Source of the DNA: a bacterium
Lineage (GTDB): Bacteria; Bacillota; Clostridia; Lachnospirales; Lachnospiraceae
NCBI GenBank assembly: GCA_023663725.1
Contig: JAMPGX010000012.1
Span: 1 to 64,000, forward strand
Length of the DNA: 64,000 nucleotides
Reading direction: 5' to 3'
Shown here: in pieces, positions 18,413 through 26,053 of the stretch
Layout of the letters: each line of letters opens with the position of its first letter
Numbering within the stretch: the stretch's first letter is position 1
Position numbers and translations under genes: made by a program
Notes under the pieces: model-generated
Database searches by the model: none
What the model saw: the letters and a program-made list of their open reading frames with translations, nothing else
Told to the model about the DNA's origin: nothing

Positions 18413-18715
18413 ATGAAGAAACGGGTATTAAAAGCAGTGTCCGGCATCATGCTTTCGGCATTGCTGACAGTTACAGTAGCAGTTCCGGTGGGGGCGGCCT
18501 GCGGTCCCACCCACAATATCAGTAATGGAACTGTCACTAGATCCTATCCAAATGCTTCCGACAGCAGTCATCAGGTCAGAGAAGTAACCGAGGGGAAATG
18601 TACTGATTGCGGGGAAAACGTTACCGTGATAAATACATATAGCGAGCCTCACCTTCCTAACTCAAATGGAAAGTGCTACCAATGCGGTTATCAGGTGTGG
18701 CATCGTCCTTATTAA
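18413..18715 (+). CDS. Small secreted protein with two CxxC pairs
   Basis: 100 residues. A clear Sec signal peptide (positive 'MKKR', hydrophobic core to about residue 27, 'VGAA' cleavage region) precedes a mature part of about 70 residues. Two CxxC pairs ('CTDCG' and 'CYQCG', about 30 residues apart) suggest a zinc-binding or disulphide-stabilised fold. The ribosome-binding site is AAGGAGGAAAC. It lies between the peptide gene and a solute-binding lipoprotein. Function unknown. Confidence 0.78.
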   Translation: MKKRVLKAVSGIMLSALLTVTVAVPVGAACGPTHNISNGTVTRSYPNASDSSHQVREVTEGKCTDCGENVTVINTYSEPHLPNSNGKCYQCGYQVWHRPY

Positions 18716-18799
18716 GCGATACAAATGCCATTTACAAAACCGCAGGTCGGAGGGGAGTACCTTTCCGACCTGCGGCATGGATAGGATGGAGGAATGATC

Positions 18800-20239
18800 A
18801 TGGTCGAAAAAAGGCAGCGGAATCTGCAGAGTCGGATAGTCGCGATGGCAATACTCATATTTGCTCTGCTTCTGGCAGGGTGCGGCAGGGGAACCGCAGA
18901 GAGTGAAGAGGCATCTGTCGAGGGCACAAAGCAATCCCCTGAGCAGACAGTATCCGCAGACACCGAAGAGTCGGCAACAGAATCGGAATCGGGGACCTCA
19001 GACAGGGAGGAGATAGCTTCAGGACTATTCCAGTATGATTATATCAAGCTACACGGCGATATGCAGGCTTTGCCTGTCATAAGGGAAGAACAGGCCATTG
19101 AGGAGGGTCGAACCGTCCTGACGCTGCAGACATCCTGGGTGAACGCCTGGCTGAAGGATTCCATCGCGGGATTCAACAGACAGAGCGCCGATTACTTTAT
19201 TAAAATTAGTCAGACCTATGAGGATGACGATATAGACCGACTGTCCGTGGAACTCTTAGCGGGGAAAGGACCAGATATCCTTTCTTCGGAGATATTCGAG
19301 ATCAATGAAAACATTCTGAAGAAAGGGATACTGTTAGATCTGGCGCCGGGACTTGACGCCATGGGAATTACCGACGAGCAATACTTCCCGTCCGTGCGGG
19401 CGCTGCGCGCGGGAGACGGGGTCTACGGCATATCTCCCTGTGCCGAACCGGAAGGGTTCTGGATCAGAGAATCCGTGCTGGGCAGCAAAGAGGCGACAGA
19501 TATAGAGACTCTGGTGGAGAAACTCTATACCTATCCGGATCAGGATGCCGTGTGGTGGACCGGAGCAAAGCCTGAGTTTATCCTGGAATATCTGCTGGAG
19601 GGCTCAGAAGACCTGTGGGGGATAATCGACTGGGAGAAAGGTACGTGCGATTTCTCTGGGGAATTGTTTGCCAGAATACTTGAAGTGGCCAAGCGCTATG
19701 CGGACCCGGAAAGAAAAGGGAATAATGAAAAAGATATCGCATTTTATTACAATCCTACCTACTATTCGCATGAACAGATGGACAGCGAAGGGAAAGCGAT
19801 TGTCAACTTTCTCTTTGACGATGGGAATTATCCTAAGTATCGAACAGGGCTCTCTGTGTTTATGCTGAACGCGAATTCGCCGAATCAGGAAGGAGTGTGG
19901 GCGTTCCTGGAATATCTTCTGAGCGAGGAGGGACAGGGCTATGCCGCAGATGGAAGCGGTATGGCAGCCAACCGGTCAATGGCCAGGAGCTATGCGGCAT
20001 ATGAGCTGCAATTGCTTGAAGAGGGAAGGATGGAAACCAGTGGTAATATCACGCCGGAAGCATACGAGGAACTCTTTGACTATGCGGATCAGGCGCGCTA
20101 CGCTTCCCTTCGCACGAGAGAGATCCTTGCCATCATATACGAGGAAGCGCAGGACTACTGCAACGGAGAAAAGCCGCTGAAAAACGTATGCGATGTCATC
20201 CAGAGCAGAGCGCAGATCGTGATCAGTGAGAATCTGTAA
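18800..20239 (+). CDS. Extracellular solute-binding lipoprotein
   Basis: 479 residues. The lipoprotein signal ends in the lipobox 'LLLAGC', followed by an acidic Ser/Glu/Thr linker. The mature domain shows the pattern of ABC sugar-binding proteins: 'WLKDSIAGFNRQSADYFIKI' near the N-terminus, 'LAGKGPDILSSE' and a late 'QEGVWAFLEYLLSEEGQ'. No permease or ATPase gene is adjacent, so it is an orphan. The start at 18800 has GGAGG with 7-nt spacing; an ATG 6 nt earlier overlaps the site. It may use a distant transporter or serve as a receptor. Confidence 0.85.
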   Translation: MVEKRQRNLQSRIVAMAILIFALLLAGCGRGTAESEEASVEGTKQSPEQTVSADTEESATESESGTSDREEIASGLFQYDYIKLHGDMQALPVIREEQAIEEGRTVLTLQTSWVNAWLKDSIAGFNRQSADYFIKISQTYEDDDIDRLSVELLAGKGPDILSSEIFEINENILKKGILLDLAPGLDAMGITDEQYFPSVRALRAGDGVYGISPCAEPEGFWIRESVLGSKEATDIETLVEKLYTYPDQDAVWWTGAKPEFILEYLLEGSEDLWGIIDWEKGTCDFSGELFARILEVAKRYADPERKGNNEKDIAFYYNPTYYSHEQMDSEGKAIVNFLFDDGNYPKYRTGLSVFMLNANSPNQEGVWAFLEYLLSEEGQGYAADGSGMAANRSMARSYAAYELQLLEEGRMETSGNITPEAYEELFDYADQARYASLRTREILAIIYEEAQDYCNGEKPLKNVCDVIQSRAQIVISENL

Positions 20240-20247
20240 CATTTACG

Positions 20248-20287
20248 GAAACGCTTTCAGGTACATACCTGAAAGCGTTTCTGTTGT
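20248..20287. terminator. Terminator between solute-binding lipoprotein and DUF1540 genes
   Basis: A perfect 15-bp stem (20248-20262 with 20267-20281, 4-nt loop) followed by CTGTTGT on the plus strand. It lies between convergent genes and can serve both. Confidence 0.8.
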
Positions 20288-20304
20288 CATAAAAGATTTC
20301 ATCA

Positions 20305-20625
20305 TTAAGCCTCTTTGAATGTCGCGCACAGAGTCTCCCTGCAGTCGCAAGCGCTGCAGCCCTGAATATCAACATGTTCGGCCGTACACTTGTAATCTTC
20401 ATTGTAGGTACAGTTACAGGCTTCACAGTCAATGCTGATATTGCTGGTAGGGTGGCAGGTGCAGCCAGTGTAAGAATTGCTGCTTCCTTTTCTCAGGACA
20501 AAACTCTCGCAGCAGGTCTCGCTCTCACAGCGGGCGCGCTTTCCGCCCACCATGATATCTCCCTTGGAGCACAGATTGTCCTTATTGTATACACAATTTT
20601 CCACAACACACTTCAATTCGCTCAT
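20305..20625 (-). CDS. DUF1540 domain protein (two Cys-rich repeats)
   Basis: 106 residues with two copies of the DUF1540 pattern: 'LKCVVENCVYNKDNLCSKGDI' type near residues 3-25 and 'IDCEACNCTYNEDYKC' near 63-80. There are 16 or so cysteines in total, probably binding metal. The family is widespread in Clostridia without known function. The start at 20625 has GGAGG 6 nt upstream; longer in-frame starts lack one. Confidence 0.88.
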   Translation of the reverse strand: MSELKCVVENCVYNKDNLCSKGDIMVGGKRARCESETCCESFVLRKGSSNSYTGCTCHPTSNISIDCEACNCTYNEDYKCTAEHVDIQGCSACDCRETLCATFKEA

Positions 20626-20892
20626 CGCTTCCTCCATTCCCATGCCAGGCAGCAGACTTCTGAAAATCATCAGCGCCCTGCGCCCACAATCTCCGGCGTG
20701 TCATCAATGTCCGGCATATTTGAGCCTATGACAGGGATTTCATCTCCCTTTTTATACTCACGAACGTTCGGATATCCCTTCCTGCACGGCGCATGTTGCA
20801 CGATTGCGCGACATGTGGCAAGCAGAAATTGGATAACCTTAGCATTCGTCAGTATCAGTATGAACGAATCCAAGATATTTTATTCAATGAAA

Positions 20893-21044
20893 AATATTTC
20901 CACTTGTGCGGTTGGATGCTCCAAGGAGCATCCAGCCTAGACTCTCACATTCACAAAACCCGTGCTTACGCGCTCAAGCGTCTGCTTGCGCATCCGCGTT
21001 TTGCTCATTTGAGAGTGGATTGCAACCGCACGGGTGGAAATATT
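20893..21044. repeat. 152-bp cruciform-forming inverted repeat element
   Basis: Terminal arms 20893-20914 and 21023-21044 pair over 22 positions with only T-G wobbles as exceptions. Nested inside are a perfect 9-bp hairpin (GGATGCTCC/GGAGCATCC, 20914-20933) and a 7-bp stem (ACTCTCA 20941-20947 with TGAGAGT 21010-21016). The layout resembles a small non-coding mobile palindrome or an RNA multi-branch structure. It lies 14 nt past the thrS stop and is unlike the four-copy repeat. Confidence 0.8.
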
Positions 21045-21058
21045 CGAGAGCGGATATA

Positions 21059-23011
21059 TTACTCCGCCTCTTCCCTGCGGATCGCCTTGGTGCGGATCTC
21101 CTCGCAGATCTGCGCTGTGAAGTCCGCCAACGGCTTCTGCCCCTCGTCGCCCGCGAAGCGGCTTCTGACGGATACCAGACCCGCAGCCTCCTCCTGCTCG
21201 CCCACTACCAGCATATAGGGCACCTTGGCCAGACGAGCTTCACGAATCTTGAAGCCAATCTTTTCAGAGCGGTTATCCACTTCTGCCAGCACGCCATTTC
21301 TCTTCAGCTCCGCGCGGACAGACTGGGCATAAGCCTCATATTTCTCGGAGATCGGCAACACACGCACCTGCTCCGGACACAGCCAGGTAGGGAACTTGCC
21401 CGCGTATTTTTCCACCAGCCACGCCAGAGTGCGCTCATAGCAACCCATGGATGTCCTGTGAATGATGTAGGGCCTCACCTTGTCTCCGTTCTGATCGATG
21501 AAATACATATCAAATTGCTCGGCCAGCAACGCATCCCACTGGATCGTGATCATGGTGTCCTCTTTGCCGTACACATTTCTGGCGTTGATATCAATCTTGG
21601 GACCGTAGAAGGCCGCTTCGCCCACATCCTCCACGTAGGGAATCTGCAATTCATTCATAATATCGCGCATATGCTGCTGGGTCTCCTCCCAGACCTCGGG
21701 CTCCCCGATATATTTTTCCCGATTGTTCGGGTCCCATTTGGAGAGATGATAGGTCACGTCCTCCTCCACGCCCAATGTCTGCAGACAATGCTTTGCCAGG
21801 GCCAGACAGCCCTTGAACTCCTCCACCATCTGGTCAGGTCTGACGATGAGATGGCCCTCCGAGATCGTGAACTGACGCACTCTGGTCAGGCCATGCATCT
21901 CTCCGGAGTCTTCATTCCGGAACAATGTGGAGGTCTCGCCGTAGCGGAGAGGCAGATCGCGGTACGAATGCTGGGTTGCCTTATATACATAGTACTGGAA
22001 GGGACAGGTCATCGGGCGCAGGGCAAATACCTCCTTGTCCTTCTCCTCATCTCCCATCACGAACATGCCATCCTTGTAGTGATCCCAGTGGCCGGATATC
22101 TTGTACAGGTCAGACTTCGCCATCAGCGGCGTCTTGGTGCGGATGTAGCCCCACTCATTGTCCTCCAGATCCTCAATCCAGCGCTGCATGGTCTGGATGA
22201 TCTTGGCTCCCCTGGGCATCAGCAGAGGCAGGCCCTGGCCGATCACATCCACCGTGGTGAAAAGCTCCATCTCTCGGCCCAGCCTGTTATGATCACGGCG
22301 CTTGGCGTCCTCCATGCGCTCCAGATGAGCCGCCAGCTCCTCCTTGTTGGCGTAGGCCGTGCCGTAGATGCGCTGCAGGCGGGCCTTGCCTGAGTCTCCC
22401 CGCCAGTAGGCCATGGAGGAGGAGGTCAGCTTGAAGGCTTTCACACCCTTGGTATTCATCAGATGAGGGCCTGCGCACAGATCGACGAACTCTCCCTGCC
22501 TGTAGAATGAGATCTCCGCGTCCTCGGGCAGATCACGAATCAGCTCCACCTTATACGGCTCTCCCTTTTCCTCCATAAAATGAATGGCTTCCTCTCTGGG
22601 CAACAGGAATTTCTCCAGCCTTGCCCCCTCTTTCACGATCTTCTTCATCTCCGCCTCAAGCCGGTCCAGATCCTCTCTGGAGAAAGCCTCATGATCGAAA
22701 TCATAGTAGAAGCCCTCCTCTATGCTGGGGCCGATAGCCAGCTTCGCCTCCGGAAATACGCGCTTGACCGCCTCCGCCAGCACATGGGAGGTTGTGTGGC
22801 GCAGCGCCGACAGTCCCTCCGGCTCCCTGGCCGTACAGATCTCCAGCTGGCAGTCCTGATCTACCACTGTCCTCAAATCCACCACCTCGCCGTTTACCTT
22901 GGCACAGCAGGCGGCCCTTGCCAATCCCTCGCTGATATCCAGCGCGATATCATATGCGCTCCTGGCCTCCGCATACTCCTTCATCGAACCATCTTTCAAT
23001 GTGATTTTCAT
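21059..23011 (-). CDS. thrS: Threonyl-tRNA synthetase
   Basis: 650 residues, full length. TGS domain (1-60), the second additional domain with 'HTTSHVLAEAVKRVFP' and 'GPSIEEGFYYDFD', class II catalytic core with motif 2 'FRNEDSGEMHGLTRVRQFT' and motif 3 'RTSMGCYERTLAWLVE', then the anticodon-binding domain. It charges tRNA-Thr. The start at 23011 has GAGGAGGAAG upstream. It shares a transcript with the small membrane gene 25 nt upstream, both behind a T-box. Confidence 0.98.
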   Translation of the reverse strand: MKITLKDGSMKEYAEARSAYDIALDISEGLARAACCAKVNGEVVDLRTVVDQDCQLEICTAREPEGLSALRHTTSHVLAEAVKRVFPEAKLAIGPSIEEGFYYDFDHEAFSREDLDRLEAEMKKIVKEGARLEKFLLPREEAIHFMEEKGEPYKVELIRDLPEDAEISFYRQGEFVDLCAGPHLMNTKGVKAFKLTSSSMAYWRGDSGKARLQRIYGTAYANKEELAAHLERMEDAKRRDHNRLGREMELFTTVDVIGQGLPLLMPRGAKIIQTMQRWIEDLEDNEWGYIRTKTPLMAKSDLYKISGHWDHYKDGMFVMGDEEKDKEVFALRPMTCPFQYYVYKATQHSYRDLPLRYGETSTLFRNEDSGEMHGLTRVRQFTISEGHLIVRPDQMVEEFKGCLALAKHCLQTLGVEEDVTYHLSKWDPNNREKYIGEPEVWEETQQHMRDIMNELQIPYVEDVGEAAFYGPKIDINARNVYGKEDTMITIQWDALLAEQFDMYFIDQNGDKVRPYIIHRTSMGCYERTLAWLVEKYAGKFPTWLCPEQVRVLPISEKYEAYAQSVRAELKRNGVLAEVDNRSEKIGFKIREARLAKVPYMLVVGEQEEAAGLVSVRSRFAGDEGQKPLADFTAQICEEIRTKAIRREEAE

Positions 23012-23036
23012 ATTCTTCCTCCTCAACCTTCGTGAT

Positions 23037-23279
23037 CTACTGTTCCGTCTCCGCTTCGTCGGACGCCGCGTCCTCTTTCTTATGCCCATTTCCACTGTTA
23101 TTGCCATTATTATTCCCGTTGTTGCTCCCGATCATCATGCCGTGAGTCATAGGCGCCGTCTTCAGACCGTACACAATCCCCAACAACAGACAAGCTGCGC
23201 CAATGAGCCAGACCGTCGTCCTGGGCAATGTCACCTCCCCCTCAAAACAATGTTTCACCAACTCTTTCACCTTACACAT
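23037..23279 (-). CDS. Small single-pass membrane protein in the thrS T-box operon
   Basis: 80 residues. A cytoplasmic N-terminus ('MCKVKELVKHCFEGEVTLP') is followed by a membrane helix (about residues 24-42) and a hydrophilic Asn/Gly-rich then acidic tail ('SNNGNNNGNNSGNG'). The start at 23279 has AAAGGAG upstream. It sits between the T-box terminator and thrS, so its expression should rise when tRNA-Thr is uncharged. I do not recognise the family. Confidence 0.78.
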   Translation of the reverse strand: MCKVKELVKHCFEGEVTLPRTTVWLIGAACLLLGIVYGLKTAPMTHGMMIGSNNGNNNGNNSGNGHKKEDAASDEAETEQ

Positions 23280-23312
23280 CCTATTTCTCCTTTCAAAATC
23301 ATACCTGCCACG

Positions 23313-23348
23313 CAAAAAGTCCCCTGCAATATTCCTATTGCAAGGGAC
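23313..23348 (-). terminator. T-box terminator
   Basis: On the minus strand GTCCCTTGCAAT pairs with ATTGCAGGGGAC and is followed by TTTTTG. It lies just after the T-box sequence and 35 nt before the small membrane gene. Confidence 0.9.
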
Positions 23349-23570
23349 GTATCATCACGCGGTTCCACCCTTGTTGCCAGATCCCTGCTGGAATTCCGGC
23401 CACCTTCATTTCTCTGTAACGCAGAGCTGCGGGCTCTATTAAAGCCGCTCCGGGGCGGTGTTCCCATGCTTCCCTCCGGGCAGGCTCACACCCTGCGGCA
23501 TAGGCCGCGGCCGCCCTCTCTGGGGAGTTCCACAAGGTACTCTTCCCATCAACGCTTTTATCCTTTATCT
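23313..23570 (-). promoter_or_regulatory. T-box riboswitch (tRNA-Thr sensing)
   Basis: The minus-strand leader carries the diagnostic T-box sequence 'AAGGGTGGAACCGCG' (about 23357-23371). An intrinsic terminator follows, and a long stem-I region lies upstream with 'GGGAACACCGCC', where ACC is a plausible Thr specifier codon. Uncharged tRNA-Thr would stabilise the antiterminator and allow transcription of the small membrane gene and thrS. The specifier assignment is by eye. Confidence 0.9.
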
Positions 23571-24585
23571 ATGCCTTACCATAACACTTTTTATCCGAAA
23601 TGTAAAGAGGAATTTTTACCAACATTCCACTGAAGGGAAGCAACAACAGAGTGGAGGCGAGATTGAAGAACAAATGCAGATTGGCGATCTGCAGTGCGGG
23701 GTTGCCCGGCGTCCAAGATCCAACCCATTGGGTCAGGGGAATGATGCCGCCCAACATCAAAAATACTCCTGCTCCCAACAGATTAATCAGCAGATGCAGT
23801 CGGGCACAGCTGCGTGCAGCCGGACTGAGACGTATACTGGCCCACAGCGCCGTCGCGCAGGTGCCGATATTCTGTCCATAGACAATATAGGCGCTCTGTT
23901 CCAGAGTCACCATGCCCTCCGCGGCCAGCGACTGCAGTATGGCAACAGAGGCCGAGGAGGACTGAATCAATGCAGTGAATACCGCGCCGCCCAGCACGCC
24001 GCCCACAGGATGTTCCAGGCTGACCAACAGCCGAGTCAGCAGAGGAGAGGAACGGTAGGGCGCCATGGCCTCCTGCATCAGCTCCATGCCCAGCAGCAGC
24101 ATGCCGAGTCCCATGGACAGAGCGCCTGCCAGCTTGATTCTGCCTGACAAGAACATCCCCTTATTCCCTTTCTTTCCCATGCCGCGGGGCATCTCTCCCA
24201 CCGCGCCCGCCACAAGTGCCAGTATAGCTCCGACAAGCAGTAATACAGGCGCCAGAGAACGTATGGGCAACGCCGCCATAATTCCTGTTCCAGCCGTGCC
24301 TACATTGGCCCCCAGGATCACGCCCACCGCCTGCTCCAGCGTCATTATCCCTTTATCCACCATACTGACCGTCATCACTGTGACCGCCGTTGACGATTGC
24401 ACCAAGGCCGTTATGACTGTGCCAGTCAAAGCGCCGGCGCAGGGATTGCCGGTAAAGCGCTTCAGTCCCTTCTCCATGGCCGGTCCCGCCAGCTCTTCCA
24501 GATAACTGCTGATCAGATGCAGTCCGTACAGAAAGATGCCTACACCGGCGCCCAGCCGAATCAGCAATTCCAGAAAGACACGCAT
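23569..24585 (-). CDS. Na+/phosphate cotransporter family protein (short form, no PhoU domain)
   Basis: 338 residues with about eight membrane helices and the two characteristic repeats 'TALVQSSTAVTVMTVSMV' and 'TALIQSSSASVAILQSLA'. Family members import phosphate with Na+. Many bacterial relatives carry a C-terminal PhoU-like domain; this one ends after the membrane part. The start at 24585 has GAGGTAGG upstream. Its 3' end touches the start of the thrS T-box leader, so transcripts of the two units may overlap. Confidence 0.88.
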   Translation of the reverse strand: MRVFLELLIRLGAGVGIFLYGLHLISSYLEELAGPAMEKGLKRFTGNPCAGALTGTVITALVQSSTAVTVMTVSMVDKGIMTLEQAVGVILGANVGTAGTGIMAALPIRSLAPVLLLVGAILALVAGAVGEMPRGMGKKGNKGMFLSGRIKLAGALSMGLGMLLLGMELMQEAMAPYRSSPLLTRLLVSLEHPVGGVLGGAVFTALIQSSSASVAILQSLAAEGMVTLEQSAYIVYGQNIGTCATALWASIRLSPAARSCARLHLLINLLGAGVFLMLGGIIPLTQWVGSWTPGNPALQIANLHLFFNLASTLLLLPFSGMLVKIPLYISDKKCYGKA

Positions 24586-24644
24586 ATCTTTTCCTATACC
24601 TACCTCATCCGGCACTTCACTCTTTTCATTGTATGGAGACAACT

Positions 24645-24682
24645 GTAAAAATATGAGAGGCGCCTCAAAACCGCGCCTCTCT
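24645..24682 (-). terminator. Terminator after REC-fusion gene
   Basis: On the minus strand GAGAGGCGC pairs perfectly with GCGCCTCTC (9-nt loop) and is followed by ATATTTTT. It lies 21 nt beyond the stop at 24703. Confidence 0.85.
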
Positions 24683-24702
24683 GTATATTGAACCAATAAA
24701 CC

Positions 24703-26010
24703 TTATGATTTTTGCATGGCCTTTAGCATTGCGGCCACTTCAGCTTTCTCAAAGGGCTTGGTAATGAATCTCTCAGCTCCCAGCTTGAGCGCCTCTATGA
24801 TCTTTTGCTGCTGCCCTGCCGCTGTGATCATCACCACCCTGGCGTCCCTGTCATAGTCCATGATCTCTCTCAGCGCAACAATTCCATCCATGCCTGGCAT
24901 CGTAATATCCATAGTCACCATTGCGGGATGAAATTGTTTATAGGCCTCCAGACCCTCTTCACCGTCAGCAGCTTCGGCAATGACCACATAGCCCTCCTCC
25001 TCCAGAATCGCACGGAGCATCTTGCGGGACATCTTGGAATCATCTATGACCAGAACTGTCCTGCCGGAGTTGCCCGCATTCTCTCCACACGCCAGAGGCT
25101 CCGCCTTCAGTTCAAAGGGCGTACATCCCAGCGCCACCCTGCTGTCCACCGCAATCAACAGCTGCAGCGTATAATTCTTAATATGGACAGGCAGCGCATA
25201 AATCTTGCCCTCCACCATCTGCTTCTCATAAGCCAAAGCAGGCTCCAGCTCCATATTGATTCCTTTGTTGCTTACCTCGGAAGCGAAAAGACCGCTATTG
25301 CAATTCACAAACTCACAGACGGCATCATATACATCCGCACTGATTTCCTGAAAATCTTCTTTTGCAAAGGCCGACGCCAACGCGACAAATCCTCCGCTTT
25401 CCTGTTCCTCCGCAAGAGCCAGATAGACGTCATAATCGCCGATGACATGTTGTCCTGCCAGATGACAGTATTCCAACTGCTCCACATGACGCATCTGTCC
25501 CAGATAAATATCCCTGGTGACAAATCGAATCAGATTGCGAACCACCAATCCCGCAAGCTCCGTTACGAAGGGTTTGGACGAAAATGCAAATATCGGTATC
25601 AATGCATCGACATCCTCATTTTTCAACGCTGTCATATCAGCGTCTGAAAATCCCTTTTCCCGCTGAAAAGAACTGATATGGGCATTCATCTGAGAGACAT
25701 CGACTCTGCCGGATTGGAGCAGCGCCTGTATGAACTGCATATAGGGATTCCCCTGCTTTTCCAGCATCATCCGCACTTGCTCCTGTGTCAGATAACCCTT
25801 CTCCACAGCTATATCCCCGAATCGCCTGTCCTGTTGCCGCTGCAGTTCATTGACCTCCTCCACCTGTTCCTCAGACATCACGCCCTCTGTCACGGCAATC
25901 GTTCCCAATTTTACGCGCGTCTTCAGCTGCCTCTCTATCGCGCTGCGGTAATCCTCCTGACCGATTACTTTCTTATCTACAAGATATTTTCCGAATAATT
26001 GACAAAACAT
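24703..26010 (-). CDS. Signalling protein: N-terminal repeats, CheX-like domain, C-terminal receiver
   Basis: 435 residues. Residues 1-90 contain two similar helical units ('FGKYLVDKKVIGQEDYRSAI' and 'FGDIAVEKGYLTQEQVRMML'), like the MshEN/GspE N-terminal repeats that bind nucleotides in other proteins. Residues about 130-300 resemble a CheX/CheC phosphatase domain. Residues 312-433 are a receiver domain with Asp in 'MVTMDITMPGMDG' and Lys in 'FITKPFE'. No DNA-binding output is present. It lies 43 nt downstream of a GGDEF gene, so a link to cyclic-di-GMP or motility control is plausible. Confidence 0.8.
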   Translation of the reverse strand: MFCQLFGKYLVDKKVIGQEDYRSAIERQLKTRVKLGTIAVTEGVMSEEQVEEVNELQRQQDRRFGDIAVEKGYLTQEQVRMMLEKQGNPYMQFIQALLQSGRVDVSQMNAHISSFQREKGFSDADMTALKNEDVDALIPIFAFSSKPFVTELAGLVVRNLIRFVTRDIYLGQMRHVEQLEYCHLAGQHVIGDYDVYLALAEEQESGGFVALASAFAKEDFQEISADVYDAVCEFVNCNSGLFASEVSNKGINMELEPALAYEKQMVEGKIYALPVHIKNYTLQLLIAVDSRVALGCTPFELKAEPLACGENAGNSGRTVLVIDDSKMSRKMLRAILEEEGYVVIAEAADGEEGLEAYKQFHPAMVTMDITMPGMDGIVALREIMDYDRDARVVMITAAGQQQKIIEALKLGAERFITKPFEKAEVAAMLKAMQKS

Positions 26011-26053
26011 TGTACACCCACTCCTTCATCAGCTTATTTTACAACCATCCGAC

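Noticed and set aside
20670-20873. 67-codon minus-strand frame upstream of the DUF1540 gene
   Set aside because: It starts at TTG with no ribosome-binding site and resembles no family. The tail looks protein-like, but evidence is too thin to call a gene.
20906-22393. Long plus-strand frame (495 codons) opposite thrS
   Set aside because: It is antisense to a clearly functional thrS with no start signal; it is a by-product of codon bias. The same applies to long antisense frames opposite clpB, the hub gene (37204-38349) and glgP.
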